A DNA stretch of 64,000 bases from BOG-908 sp963850605 (GCA_963850605.1 CAWKLX010000001.1:186001-250000), one strand, 5' to 3'; counted from the stretch's first letter, positions 53,018 to 63,343 are shown. Program-made: numbers and translations. The notes: a model not told the origin generated them from the sequence alone.

Positions 53018-54493
53018 TTGCGCTCGATTGTGCTTCTCGCGGCCTACATGCTGGCCGGCTGTGCCATCCATCACGTCACCCCATACGTGCCGGACGCCGC
53101 CAACACGCCGCAGACGGCGGACGCCGTCGAGGCGAGCACGGGGTGCGCCGAGGCCGACACGCCGGAAGCGGCCGCAATCTGCGCCACTCCCGCGCTGCGA
53201 GCGGCCAACCGCGCCATGGTGCAGGCGCTGCAGGCCGGTTTGCGCCGCGCGCCCCTGTTTGGCCGGGATGCCTTGCTGGCGAGCCAGCGCGCCTGGCTGG
53301 CGGCGCTTCCGCACGTCTGCGGACTGCCCGCATCGGACAGCGCCATGGGTGCGGCGCAGATCTGCCTGGCCAACTCGCTCGCACAACGCCGGGCTGCGCT
53401 GGAAGCTGCGCCCGTCTCCCCGCCGCCGCCGAGCACCGCCCTGACCCAATACGTTTCGCTGCAGTCCGCGTCCGGCGCCGCCCGGCAGCCCGACCCGGTC
53501 TTGTGCCAAGCGCTCGCCCGGGGTGCTGCGGCCGCGCTGCGCGACCAGGGTTCGCTCGATCCCTCCGCCATGGGGGCGGCCGAACTGGCCGGCACGCATG
53601 GCCCGGCTGGCGCGACGGCCCTGGGCCACACGATCGGGGTCGATGCCTACGACGCGAACGCCTACGGCCTGTTCCAGCATCGCGGTCGCACCGTCAGCCT
53701 GGATGGCGCGCCACTGATCACCCCCATCTCGCTGACCGGGCTGGTGCGAGGCGTGTCTTCGGCCAATGAGGGCGGCCGGTTTTCGGCGTTCGCTTCGCAG
53801 ACAGGCGATTACGGCAGCCTCGACGTATTCGCCATGAACGGCCGATTGCTGGTGCTGGCCGCCGATCCCTGGGGCTCGACCACGCCGGCCTCGCCGGGCG
53901 AGGCGGCCCATGCAGGTGTGTGGGATATCTCGACCGGTCATCCCGCCCCGGCCTGCCTGTTCGACACCTACATCCGCCCCGCCGAGCCTGGCCCGTTCGA
54001 GGCCGACACGAAGCTGGCAGGGCTGCGCGCCGCACTGGCCGGGTTGCGCGACGCCGCCTTGCCGTCCATCGGCGCCACCGCCACGCGGGACCAGGCGCCG
54101 CTCGCCCAGGATACGTTGTTCATTCTGTTCAATATGCCTTTGGTGGCCGTGCAGCAGGCGGGCGGCGCCTGGACACCCTGGCTGCGGCACCGGCACGACG
54201 CCGTGCTCGACGCGCTTTTCGCCTGGGGCCAGGCCGACCCCGCCCATAAAGCCGCCTTCGACCAGATCTTCGTGCTGCTCCGCCCCGCCGCCACCGAGCT
54301 GGTGCGCACCTACCAGGTGGCACAGGGCCTGACCGGCTCGGAGGCCACGCAGGCTGCCGGACTTGCCATCATGGAGATGCTGTATCAGTCGGTTTCGACC
54401 ATCGCGCCCGGCCTGGGCGCGGACCTGGAGGCGCCGGCATCCGCAGCCGGCACGCGGCCACGTTACGCCATTCTGGCCAACCCCCGGTCATAG
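53018..54493 (+). CDS. Lipoprotein with LprI/lysozyme-inhibitor-like N-terminal domain
   Basis: A 491-residue lipoprotein from a TTG start at 53018 with a type II signal peptide (LLAAYMLAGC, lipobox LAGC). Residues about 40-130 (CAEADTPEAAAICATPALRA, and a later SQRAWLAALPHVCG) fit the LprI/DUF1311-type four-helix domain with cysteine pairs. A long unrecognised domain follows (ATALGHTIGVDAYDANAYG, and LVLAADPWGSTTPASPGEAA). The arrangement is unusual. It would sit in the periplasm or outer membrane. It is co-oriented with the TonB-like gene 31 bp upstream. Confidence 0.65.
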   Translation: MRSIVLLAAYMLAGCAIHHVTPYVPDAANTPQTADAVEASTGCAEADTPEAAAICATPALRAANRAMVQALQAGLRRAPLFGRDALLASQRAWLAALPHVCGLPASDSAMGAAQICLANSLAQRRAALEAAPVSPPPPSTALTQYVSLQSASGAARQPDPVLCQALARGAAAALRDQGSLDPSAMGAAELAGTHGPAGATALGHTIGVDAYDANAYGLFQHRGRTVSLDGAPLITPISLTGLVRGVSSANEGGRFSAFASQTGDYGSLDVFAMNGRLLVLAADPWGSTTPASPGEAAHAGVWDISTGHPAPACLFDTYIRPAEPGPFEADTKLAGLRAALAGLRDAALPSIGATATRDQAPLAQDTLFILFNMPLVAVQQAGGAWTPWLRHRHDAVLDALFAWGQADPAHKAAFDQIFVLLRPAATELVRTYQVAQGLTGSEATQAAGLAIMEMLYQSVSTIAPGLGADLEAPASAAGTRPRYAILANPRS

Positions 54494-54630
54494 CCCCTGA
54501 ATGGCGGTGGAGGACGGGTCGATCGCAGTAGAACGGGGCTGGCGATGACTGCTGCGCGCGTGCACAGTCGGCGGGACGAAGGAGGCGCCAGGCCAAGGAT
54601 GAGGACTCACCCGAGGCAGGGCGGCTTCGC

Positions 54631-56169
54631 ATGCCCAATCCATCCCCAACCAAAGCAGCGGCGGTAATGGAAGAGAAGGTGTCCGGTACCGCGTCGGAAC
54701 GGGTTGGTACGGGCATTGCGGGCCTGGACGACATACTCGCCGGGGGGATGCTTCCGAACCGCCTGTATCTGGTGGAGGGCAACCCCGGCACGGGCAAGAC
54801 GACGCTTGCGCTGCAGTTCCTCATTGAAGGGGCCCGGCGGGGCGAGCGGGGATTGTATATCACCCTGTCCGAGACGGAGGACGAGTTGCGCACGGGCGCA
54901 GCCTCGCATGGCTGGGCGCTGGATGGCATCGACGTGTTCGAACTCGTGCCGCCCGAAAGCCTGCTCGACGAGAGCCAGAAACAAAGCCTTCTGTATTCGT
55001 CCGACTTGGAACTGGGCGAGACCACGCGGCTGGCGTTCGACGAGATCGCCCGCGTCAAGCCGTCGCGCATCGTCTTCGACAGCCTTTCGGAGTTGCGGCT
55101 GCTGTCGCAATCCTCGTTGCGGTATCGCCGGCAAATATTGGCGCTGAAACATTATTTTGCGCGTCATGGCGCGCTGGTGCTGCTTCTGGACGACCTGACG
55201 GCGGACTTGCCGGAACGCACCGTGCACAGCGTCGCGCACGGCGTGATCAGGCTGGAGGAGTCCTCGCCGCAATACGGCGCCGAGCGCCGCCGGCTGCGCG
55301 TGCTGAAATGCCGTGGACAGGCGTTCCGCGGGGGCTTCCACGATCTGGTGCTGACGACCGGCGGATTGGAGGTCTATCCGCGGCTGGTTGCCGCCGAGCA
55401 TAGCCACCCGTTCGGGCGTGACCGGCTGGGCAGTGGCGTTCCCGAGTTGGACGCGCTGATCGGCGGCGGATTGGAGCGGGGCTCGTCGACCCTGGTGGTC
55501 GGGCCGTCGGGAGTGGGCAAGTCGATCCTTATGCTGCAATTCATCAAGCAGACCGTCCTGCGCGGTGAGCGCACAGCGATGTTCGTCTTCGATGAGGATG
55601 TCGGCCAGCTTACGGCGCGGGCAACCGGCATCGGGGTCGACCTGGAGGAGATGCGTGCGAAAGGCGCGCTCACCTTGATCCAGGTCGATGCAGCCGAGTT
55701 GTCGCCGGGCGAGTTCACGCACAGGGTACGCGACTGTGTCGAGGGACGGGGCGCCACCACCATCATGATCGACAGCCTGAACGGATATCAGGCGGCGATG
55801 CCGGACGAGCAGTTTGTCATCCTGCACATGCACGAGTTGCTGACCTATCTGAACCGGCGCGGCGTCTCGACTTTCGTCACCGTGGCCCAGCATGGCCTGA
55901 TGGGCGATATGCGTTCCCCCATCGACATGACGTATCTTGCGGACTCGGTCCTGCTGCTGCGCTTTTTCGAGGCGCGCGGCCGCATGTTGCGCGCCATCTC
56001 GGTCATGAAGAAGCGTACTGGCGCGCACGAGGACACGATTCGGGAATATCGCGTGACCTCGGCGGGCGTCCATCTCGGGCCGCCTTTGACTGGCTTCCAA
56101 GGTGTGATGCGCGGTGTCCCGATCTTTATCGACGGATCGGACGCACGCGCGGAGATGGCCGCGGAGTGA
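54631..56169 (+). CDS. KaiC-like double RecA-fold ATPase
   Basis: A 512-residue protein with two KaiC domains. The Walker A motifs are EGNPGTGKTTLALQF (residues about 49-63) and VGPSGVGKSILMLQF (about 290-304). The catalytic glutamate region reads SETE in the first domain and DEDVG in the second. Near the second domain's end (RSPIDMTYLADSVLLLRFFE) the residues equal to KaiC S431/T432 appear to be T/Y by my alignment from memory. There is no KaiA or KaiB. KaiC-like proteins in non-cyanobacteria are often paired with histidine kinases. The stop overlaps the next kinase's GTG start. Confidence 0.9.
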   Translation: MPNPSPTKAAAVMEEKVSGTASERVGTGIAGLDDILAGGMLPNRLYLVEGNPGTGKTTLALQFLIEGARRGERGLYITLSETEDELRTGAASHGWALDGIDVFELVPPESLLDESQKQSLLYSSDLELGETTRLAFDEIARVKPSRIVFDSLSELRLLSQSSLRYRRQILALKHYFARHGALVLLLDDLTADLPERTVHSVAHGVIRLEESSPQYGAERRRLRVLKCRGQAFRGGFHDLVLTTGGLEVYPRLVAAEHSHPFGRDRLGSGVPELDALIGGGLERGSSTLVVGPSGVGKSILMLQFIKQTVLRGERTAMFVFDEDVGQLTARATGIGVDLEEMRAKGALTLIQVDAAELSPGEFTHRVRDCVEGRGATTIMIDSLNGYQAAMPDEQFVILHMHELLTYLNRRGVSTFVTVAQHGLMGDMRSPIDMTYLADSVLLLRFFEARGRMLRAISVMKKRTGAHEDTIREYRVTSAGVHLGPPLTGFQGVMRGVPIFIDGSDARAEMAAE

Positions 56170-58674
56170 CGGATCAGGCTGACGCCGCCCGGGCGAGGAG
56201 CGGCGAAAACCGGGCGCTGATATTGGCGCCCATCGGCAGGGATGCAGCACTGGCCGCATCCCTGCTTCAGGAAGGTGAGATCGAGAGCATCGTCTGCACG
56301 GACTTGCCGGGCCTGGTGGCCGAGCTTGCACGGGGTGCCGGCCTGGTCCTGATCACGCAGGAGGCGCTCGCCAGCGCCGACCTTCACGAGATTTCCGGGT
56401 GGATTGCCGAGCAGCCTGCATGGTCCGACCTGCCGTTCATCATCGTGACGGCACGCGGCGGAGATCCGGAACGGAATCGGCGCGAACGGCGGCTTATCGA
56501 TACGCTGGGCAATGTGTCGTTCGTCGAGCGGCCGTTCCACCCGTTCACTCTGGTCTCGCTGAGCAGGACCGCCCTGCGCAGCCGGCAGAAGCAGTATCAG
56601 GCACGGGCACAATTGGAGGAGTCGGCCCGGCAGAAGCGGGCGCTCGAGGAAAGCGAGGCTCGGCTCGCGCATAGGGAAATACTTTTCAGGTCGACGTTCG
56701 AGCAGGCGGCGGTCGGCATTGCGCATGTCGGCCTCGACGGGCAGTGGCTGAGGGCGAACGACCGGCTGTGCGGGATGCTCGGCTACAGCGAAACAGAGCT
56801 GAAAGGCATGACATTCCAGTCTGTGACGCATCCCGACGATCTCAGCCTGGATCTCGACAATGTTCGTGCGATGATCGCGGGCAGCATCTCCACATACAGC
56901 ATGGAAAAACGTTATTTTCGCCGGGACGGCGACGTCTTCTGGGCCAACCTCACCGTTTCGATGCTGCGCGACAGGGCGGGCGCGCCGCAGCATTTCGTCT
57001 CCGTCGTTGAGGATATTTCCGACCGGAAATCGACCGAGACCGCGCTCGCGGAAAGCCGCGCGCGCATGCAGGCTATTTTCGACACAGTGCCTGTCAGCAT
57101 CGTGTTCGCCGAGGCTCCATCGGGACGTCTGGTGTTCGGCAATGCGGCCGTGGACCGCGTGTTCCGGTATCCGATGCGCTACTCCGGCGACATAGCCGGA
57201 TACGAGGATTGGGAGGCTTATCACGAGGATGGAAGCAGGGTTCAGGCGAATGAATTTCCGCTGGCCAAGGCTTTGAAGACCGGCACTGCCGTCCGTGACG
57301 AATTCCAATTCATGTGCGGCGACAACGTTCGGCGCTGGATCGCCATCAGCAGCGCGCCGATACGCAACGATTACGGCGAGGTGACCGGCGCCGTCGTCGT
57401 TTGCGCCGACATCGACGAGCTTCGTCAGGCCAAGATCATTCTCTCGCGTGACAAGCAGGAGCTGGAGCGCATCGTGGCCGCGCGCACCAGCGAACTCCAG
57501 GCGACACAGGCGCAGCTTGCCCATGCCCAGCGCATGGAAGCGCTTGGCCAGCTGGCGGGCGGTATCGCGCATGACTTCAACAATGTGGTGCAGGCGGTGC
57601 AGGGCGGCGCCCGGTTGATCGAGCGGCGGCCCCACGACATCGATCGTGTTCGCAGCCTGGCCGCGATGATCGCGCAATCGGCGGCGCGGGGGGCGGCGAT
57701 CACGCGGCGGCTGCTGGCCTTCTCCCGCAGAGGGGATCTTCGGGCCGAGCCGGTCGATCCCGCCCTGTTGCTCGGCAACATGCACGAGATACTCGCCCAC
57801 ACGCTCGGAGCAGGCATCACGATCAGAATCGAGACGGAAGGCAGCCTGCCGGCGCTCTTGGCCGACAAGGGGCAGCTCGAGACCGTTTTGGTGAACCTTT
57901 CCACGAACGCCCGCGACGCGATGGACGGCAAGGGGACACTCGCCCTGTCGGCCGCCTTGGAGACGGTGCAGGGCGACGGTCACCCACATCCTGCGTCTCT
58001 CAAGCCTGGCCAGTACATCCGGCTTTCGGTGTCCGACACGGGCATCGGCATGACGCCCGACATCCTGGCGCGCGCTTCCGAGCCGTTCTTCACCACCAAG
58101 AGCGTGGACAAGGGCACGGGCCTGGGCCTTGCCATGTCTCGCGGCTTCTCGGAGCAAAGCGGGGGCGGGCTGCACATCGATAGCGAGGTGGGTCGCGGTA
58201 CCGGTGGTGAGCCTATGGTTTCCGGTCTCCACCGATGAGCCGGAGGAGCCCCGCCTGCATGACGACCCTTCGTTGGTCGGCGCGTGGCATCCTCCGCGTG
58301 CGAGGTTGCTGATGGTCGATGACGAACCGAGCGTCCGCGAGACGCTGGCCCAGCAGATGGAGGATGAAGGGTTTGCGGTTCTTGTCGCCGAAAGCGGCCA
58401 TGACGCGCTCGACAAGCTCGATGGCGGTGAGGCGGTCGATCTGGTGATCGCGGATCTGTCGATGCCCGGCATGGACGGCCTTACGCTCGTGCAGGAGATC
58501 CAGCGGCGCCAGCCTGGCCTGCCGGCGATTTTGCTGACGGGCTTCGCCACCAACGCGGCGGAAATCGCCATCAGCGGGGCGGTGAGCGGCCGGTTCACGT
58601 TGTTGCGCAAACCGGTCGAGGGGCCGATCTTGGCGGAGCGTGCGGCGGTGATGCTGGAGAGCGCCAAGCTTTGA
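56166..58674 (+). pseudogene. Hybrid sensor histidine kinase with PAS domains, frameshifted before the receiver
   Basis: The gene starts at GTG 56166, overlapping the KaiC-like stop as GTGA. Domains in order: a receiver-like N-terminal module (about residues 15-135), a coiled coil, PAS1 (about 165-290, ending VVEDISDRKSTETA), PAS2 (about 295-420), HisKA with H-box GIAHDFNNVVQAVQGG, and HATPase (GTGLGLAMSRGFSEQSGGG). An extra G near 58200 breaks the frame. The intact receiver follows (LLMVDDE, IADLSMPGMDG, TGFATN). The pairing with the KaiC-like ATPase suggests a light, redox or energy-state signal. No haem or flavin motif is certain. Confidence 0.88.
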
Positions 58675-58685
58675 CACACACTTGA

Positions 58686-58798
58686 AGGCAAGCAGTCCTT
58701 TTTTGAAAAAAAGGACCAAAAAACTTCTACCGGTTTGTTCCGCGACAGCACTGAAAGAAGTTTTTTGCTTCTTTTTTTCAAAAAAGAAGTTCTTGCCT
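58686..58798. terminator. AT-rich double-hairpin repeat, site F
   Basis: Left half: CCTTTTTT-GAAAAAAAGG with CCAAAAAACTTCT. Right half: AGAAGTTTTTTGCTTC and TTTTTTTCAAAAAAGAAG. The outer ends AGGCAAG and CTTGCCT are inverted repeats too, so the 113-bp unit can form one long stem. It separates the convergent hybrid kinase and MFS genes. Confidence 0.85.
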
Positions 58799-58801
58799 TT
58801 G

Positions 58802-60073
58802 CTAAGCTGAGTTGATCTCAGGGGAGACTGGCGTCGTATCGGCCGTTTCCGGCATCAGAACGAGCAGCACGACAAGCGCCACGCCGGCTGCCGCGCCAAA
58901 GATCAGGAATGCCGGCGAATACCCCAGATGATCCACGATGACGCCCGCGGCCAGTCCACTCAGCGAGGCCCCGATACCCTGGGCGGTGGCCACCGCGCCT
59001 TGGGCCAGATTGTAGCGGCCGGTGCCGCGCATGAGGTCGGCGATGAGCAGAGGCGTGATGGCGCCGAATATGCCGGCGCCGATGCCGTCGAGCAGTTGCA
59101 CGCCGATCAGCCAGGGCGCGCTGTTCGACAGGGTGTAGAGCAACGCGCGCACGGGCAGCACGGCGAAACCTGCCAGCAATATCGGCTTGCGCCCGATTCG
59201 GTCCGCGCTGCGCCCCACGGCCAGGGCCACGGGCAGCATGATGAGCTGGGCGGCGATGATGCAGGACGACATCATGGCGGTCGCCCATTTCGGGTGGGCC
59301 TGCGCCAGCTTCTGGCCGACGAGCGGGAGCAGCGGCGCATTGGCGAAATGGAAGAGCGCCGCGCACAAGGCGAACACCACCAGCGGCCGACAGCGAAGCA
59401 GTGCCGCGTAGCCGGACGGTGCCTCCGCCTGTCCTTCCTGCCCCGCCTGCCCGTCCCCCAGGCCTCGCGCACGGTCCTGGTCGATCGCGCCGGGGGGTAT
59501 GGACAGCATGGCGATCGCTGCCAGCACGGAGAAGACCGGCACCAGAAGGAACACGGCGCGCTGCGAGAAAAGGTAACCAATGCCGCCGGCGGCAGCCGCG
59601 ATCGCCACGTTGCCGGCATGGTCGAAGGCCGAGTTGCGGCCCATGCGGCGCGCCAGGTGCTTGCGGGCATAGAGACCCAGGGTTACGGCGGCGACGGCCG
59701 GGCCGAAGACGTCGCCCACCACGGCGATGGCGGTATTGGCGGCCAGGACGGGCCAGAAATCGGGCACGGCAAAGATCGCCAGCGCGCCGATGGCGAGAAT
59801 GGCGAGGGCCAGGACGACCGCGCCGCGCTTGCGGCGTGTCGCGTCGATGGCGGCACCGGCCGGGGTTTGCGCGACCAGGCCGAGCAGCCCGCTGACGGTT
59901 GTGACCCAGCCGACATCGGTCTGGCTCCAGTGCCGCTGGGTAATCAGAAAGACGTTGAGGTAGGGTCCGAGCGCACCGCGGACGTCGGCCAGCAGGAAGT
60001 TGACGGCATCGAGGGATCGAGGGCGGAATCCGGCGCGCCGCGCCTGCGGGATGATGCCGGTTTCCGCGGCCAT
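58802..60073 (-). CDS. MFS transporter
   Basis: A 423-residue protein from ATG 60073 (MAAETGIIPQARRAGFRPRS). Twelve membrane helices are visible, with the MFS loop motif GAAIDATRRKRGA between helices 2 and 3 and GRSADRIGRKPILLAG between helices 8 and 9. WSQTDVGWVTTVSGLLGLVA lies in the first loop. It has no family-specific substrate motif. The gene is followed by site F and is preceded 2 bp away by the small DMT-type gene, so the two may be co-expressed. Confidence 0.9.
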   Translation of the reverse strand: MAAETGIIPQARRAGFRPRSLDAVNFLLADVRGALGPYLNVFLITQRHWSQTDVGWVTTVSGLLGLVAQTPAGAAIDATRRKRGAVVLALAILAIGALAIFAVPDFWPVLAANTAIAVVGDVFGPAVAAVTLGLYARKHLARRMGRNSAFDHAGNVAIAAAAGGIGYLFSQRAVFLLVPVFSVLAAIAMLSIPPGAIDQDRARGLGDGQAGQEGQAEAPSGYAALLRCRPLVVFALCAALFHFANAPLLPLVGQKLAQAHPKWATAMMSSCIIAAQLIMLPVALAVGRSADRIGRKPILLAGFAVLPVRALLYTLSNSAPWLIGVQLLDGIGAGIFGAITPLLIADLMRGTGRYNLAQGAVATAQGIGASLSGLAAGVIVDHLGYSPAFLIFGAAAGVALVVLLVLMPETADTTPVSPEINSA

Positions 60074-60075
60074 CA

Positions 60076-60531
60076 CTAGAACAGGGCGATCAGGACGATG
60101 CCACCGGTCATCAGTGCGCCGCCGAGGATGCGCCAGACATTGAGGCTGTGCTGCTGGATGCCGAACCAGCCGAAATGGTCGATCGCGAGCGACATCAGGA
60201 TGTTGGCGGTGATGGTCAGCCCGGCGAAGGGGCCGGCGCCGATCTTGTCCACGAACAGCAGGCCCATGACGACAGCGAAGGCGCCGAGCAGACCGCCGAG
60301 CGGCGCCCACCAGGGCATCGAGGCGATGCCTTTTGCGGACGGCATCGGGTTGGGCAGGCAGAAGAACAGCACCAGCAGGAAGGCCACGATCGGCAGGAAG
60401 GAGATCGTGCTGGCGAGCCAGGGGTTTTCCAGCGATTTCCGCAGCGCGCCGTTCATCGGCGGTCCCCAGGCTTGCAGCGCGCCGGCGATCAGGATGAGCG
60501 GATAGAGGGTCGCCGCGCCGATCGTCTGCAT
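60076..60531 (-). CDS. DMT-type small membrane transporter (YdcZ/DUF606 family)
   Basis: A 151-residue protein from ATG 60531 (MQTIGAATLYPLILIAG). It has five membrane helices and the DUF606 pattern: NPWLASTISFLPIVAFLLVL, GGLLGAFAVVMGLLFVDKIG, and SLAIDHFGWFGIQQHSLNVW. YdcZ-like proteins are half-size DMT-superfamily members, often in pairs, and are of unknown substrate. Only one copy is present here, next to the MFS and ArsB-like genes. Confidence 0.88.
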   Translation of the reverse strand: MQTIGAATLYPLILIAGALQAWGPPMNGALRKSLENPWLASTISFLPIVAFLLVLFFCLPNPMPSAKGIASMPWWAPLGGLLGAFAVVMGLLFVDKIGAGPFAGLTITANILMSLAIDHFGWFGIQQHSLNVWRILGGALMTGGIVLIALF

Positions 60532-60553
60532 GTCCTGGATCTCCCGATGAAAA

Positions 60554-61867
60554 TCAATCGATTGCTGCCGCACCGGCAAGTGCCAGGAGGAGCGCCGGCG
60601 GCATGACCAGCGCGCCGAGTTTGAGGAAGCTCCAGGCGCTGACGTTCTGGCCTTCGCGGCGAAGCGCGGTGAGCCACAGGATGGTTGCCAGCGAGCCGGT
60701 GACCGACAGGTTCGGGCCGAGATCGACCCCGATCAGCACCGCGCTGCGCACGTGGTCCGGCACATGCGCCATCTCCACCACGCGCCCGGCGACCAGGCCG
60801 GCCGGCAAATTGTTGACGAGGTTGCACCCCGCGGCGAGGATCGCGCCGGATGCCCAGGCGGCCAGTGTCGCCGATTGCCCAACGAGGTGCCGCAGCAGAT
60901 CGGACAGCGCGCGGGTGATCCCCGTTTTTTCCAGCGATTGCACCAGGACGAACAGGCCGGCCACCAGAGGCAGCACGCCCCAGGAGATGTTCTTCGTGAT
61001 GTGTGCGATGCCGGATCGGGAACGCGTCAGTACCAGGATGGCCGTGCCCAGCCCGGCCAGGAAGGTCGGCAAGCCGAGCTGCCTATCCAGGCTGGAGGAG
61101 ACCAGCAGCACGCCGGCGGTGGCCGCAATTCCCGCTGCGGCCAACTTGCCGGCCGGGGACAGCACGGGGATGTCGATGTCGGCCGAGATAGGCTGCCGGA
61201 GGGCGCCCGCCTGGCTCCAGCGCAGCACGGCATAGGTGGCCAGGATGGACATCGCCGATGGCAGCCCATAGCGCGGCAGCCATTGCAGCAGCGGCGGCAT
61301 GTGGGCGCCGTAGATCACCAGGTTCGCCGGGTTGGAGATCGGCAGCACGAAGCTGGCCGCGTTGGCGACGAAGGCGCAGATGAACAGGTACGGGAGCGGT
61401 CTTTCCGCTTTGGCCGCGCGCGCGACGGCGCCGACCGCCGGAGTCAGCACGACGGCCGTGGCATCGTTCGACAGGAAGATCGTGACCAGTGTGCCGACGG
61501 CGAAGACGAGCGTGAACAGGCGCCGGGCGGAGCCTTTCGCGCGCGCGGCGGCGTGCGCGGCCAGCCAGTCGAACAGGGCTTCCTGCCGGGCCAGCTCGGA
61601 CAGCAGCATCATGCCGGTGAGGAAGAGATAGACGTCCGTGCCGCGGGCCACGCCGGAGAGGGCCTCGGCCGGGCTCAGCAGGCCGAGCGCCACCAGCAGC
61701 ACCGCGCCGCCGGCCGCCCAGACGGCTTCCGGCCAGGAGAACGGGCGGATGATGACCCCGGCTGTGGCAAGCCCGGCGATGCCCCAACTGGCCCACGGGG
61801 AGACGAGCAGCGCGCCCATCAGCCCGTCCGGTTCCCTGGCCAGTCCTGCATCTGCCGTCCTCGTCAT
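60554..61867 (-). CDS. ArsB/NhaD-superfamily transporter
   Basis: A 437-residue protein from ATG 61867 (MTRTADAGLAREPDGLMGAL) with about eleven or twelve helices. It resembles the ArsB/NhaD ion-transporter superfamily: FLTGMMLLSELARQEALFDW, VTIFLSNDATAVVLTPAVG, and SFVLPISNPANLVIYGAHMP. Arsenite export or Na+/H+ exchange are both possible. No arsR or arsC lies nearby, so arsenite specificity is unproven. The in-frame stretch upstream of ATG 61867 looks non-coding. Confidence 0.85.
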   Translation of the reverse strand: MTRTADAGLAREPDGLMGALLVSPWASWGIAGLATAGVIIRPFSWPEAVWAAGGAVLLVALGLLSPAEALSGVARGTDVYLFLTGMMLLSELARQEALFDWLAAHAAARAKGSARRLFTLVFAVGTLVTIFLSNDATAVVLTPAVGAVARAAKAERPLPYLFICAFVANAASFVLPISNPANLVIYGAHMPPLLQWLPRYGLPSAMSILATYAVLRWSQAGALRQPISADIDIPVLSPAGKLAAAGIAATAGVLLVSSSLDRQLGLPTFLAGLGTAILVLTRSRSGIAHITKNISWGVLPLVAGLFVLVQSLEKTGITRALSDLLRHLVGQSATLAAWASGAILAAGCNLVNNLPAGLVAGRVVEMAHVPDHVRSAVLIGVDLGPNLSVTGSLATILWLTALRREGQNVSAWSFLKLGALVMPPALLLALAGAAAID

Positions 61868-62016
61868 GGGCGGGATCGGGCGTGGCGCCTGTGCCCTGCC
61901 CCCATCGCGGTGTCGCCTCAGAGCGGGTTTGCGGACCGGAAGTTGCGGCCAAGCGCCTGGCCGGGGCTGTCCGCGCGCGACTTGAATAGGCGCGCGGGGA
62001 CAAGACATTGTCCGGG

Positions 62017-63231
62017 ATGGACCTTCTCACCAAGCTCGAGATACTGGCCGATGCGGCGAAATACGATGCGTCCTGCGCGTCCTCCGGGACGGAGAGGCGG
62101 TCATCGGCCGGCAAGGCGGACGGGATCGGATCGACCGAGGGGATGGGGATCTGCCACGCCTACGCGCCCGATGGGCGGTGTATCAGCCTGCTGAAAATAT
62201 TGCTGACGAATTCCTGCATCTATGAATGCGTTTACTGCATCAACCGCCGCTCCTCCAATGTCAGGCGGGCGCGGTTCACAGTAGAGGAGGTGGTCAAGCT
62301 CACTCTTGGATTCTACAAGAGGAACTGCATCGAGGGATTGTTCCTCAGCTCGGGCATCATCAGCACGCCGGACTACACGATGGAGCAGATCGTGCGCGTT
62401 GCCCGGGTGTTGCGGGAGGAGCATGGATTCCGCGGGTATATCCACCTGAAAACCATACCGGACGCGGACCCCGCCTTGCTGATGGAAGCCGGACGGTATG
62501 CCGACCGCCTGTCCATCAACGTGGAGCTGCCGACCGTGGGCAGCCTGGCGGCGCTGGCGCCGGAGAAGGATTTGCCGGGGATACGGCGGTCCATGGGCCG
62601 GATGCGGGTGCGGATCGACGAGGCCCGCGCGGAACGGCGCAGCCCGCGTTTCGCGCCGGCCGGGCAGAGCACGCAAGTGATCGTCGGGGCGGACGCCAGT
62701 TCCGACCGGTCCATCATGGAGATGAGCACCAATCTGTATGCGTCCTATGGCTTGCGGCGCGTCTATTACTCGGCATTCAGCCCGATCCCGGATTCCTCGG
62801 CGGCGCTGCCGCCCAAGGCGGCCCCGCTGGTGCGCGAACATCGGCTGTATCAGGCCGACTGGCTGCTGCGCTTTTACGGTTTTTCCGTCGATGAGCTTGC
62901 GACGGACAAGGCGGGCAACATGAGCCTCGAGATCGACCCGAAGCTTGCCTGGGCGTTGCAGCACCGCGAGCTGTTTCCTGTCGATGTGAACACCGCGCCG
63001 CGCGAGATGCTGCTGCGCATTCCCGGCCTGGGCGTGAAGACGGCCGACCGGCTGATCGCGGCGCGCCGCCATCGCCGCATGCGCATGGATGATCTGGCGC
63101 GGCTGCGGCTGCCTGTCGCCAAGCTGATGCCGTTCGTGGCGGCGGCCGACCACCACCCGGGCGCCACGCTGGACAGCGCGCAGTTGGCGGGGCGGCTGGC
63201 GCCGAAGGCGAGGCAACTGGCGTTGCTGTAG
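62017..63231 (+). CDS. Putative DNA modification/repair radical SAM protein (TIGR03916 type)
   Basis: A 404-residue protein from ATG 62017 (MDLLTKLEILADAAKYDASC). The [4Fe-4S] triad is CIYECVYC (C-x3-C-x2-C), preceded by LLKILLTNS. The C-terminus has a helix-hairpin-helix (MLLRIPGLGVKTADRLIAAR) that should contact DNA. This matches the family called rSAM_link_UDG, usually next to a UdgX-like uracil-DNA glycosylase homologue. Its reaction is not known. The partner gene starts 113 bp later. Confidence 0.93.
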   Translation: MDLLTKLEILADAAKYDASCASSGTERRSSAGKADGIGSTEGMGICHAYAPDGRCISLLKILLTNSCIYECVYCINRRSSNVRRARFTVEEVVKLTLGFYKRNCIEGLFLSSGIISTPDYTMEQIVRVARVLREEHGFRGYIHLKTIPDADPALLMEAGRYADRLSINVELPTVGSLAALAPEKDLPGIRRSMGRMRVRIDEARAERRSPRFAPAGQSTQVIVGADASSDRSIMEMSTNLYASYGLRRVYYSAFSPIPDSSAALPPKAAPLVREHRLYQADWLLRFYGFSVDELATDKAGNMSLEIDPKLAWALQHRELFPVDVNTAPREMLLRIPGLGVKTADRLIAARRHRRMRMDDLARLRLPVAKLMPFVAAADHHPGATLDSAQLAGRLAPKARQLALL

Positions 63232-63343
63232 GGGTTTGCGCTTGGGCGATCCGCCATTCGAACACCGAAACGTGCCAACTGCCGCCCAGGCGCAACCCGG
63301 CCTACGTCGCAGCGTAGAGTGCGGCTCCATCAGTTAGGCTCCC

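Noticed and set aside
55845..58781. A 978-codon frame antisense to the hybrid kinase
   Set aside because: It mirrors the kinase codons, begins inside hairpin repeat F, and has no family features.
60554..61867. Calling the ArsB/NhaD-like gene a certain arsenite pump
   Set aside because: No arsR, arsC or arsA lies nearby, and the superfamily includes Na+/H+ antiporters.
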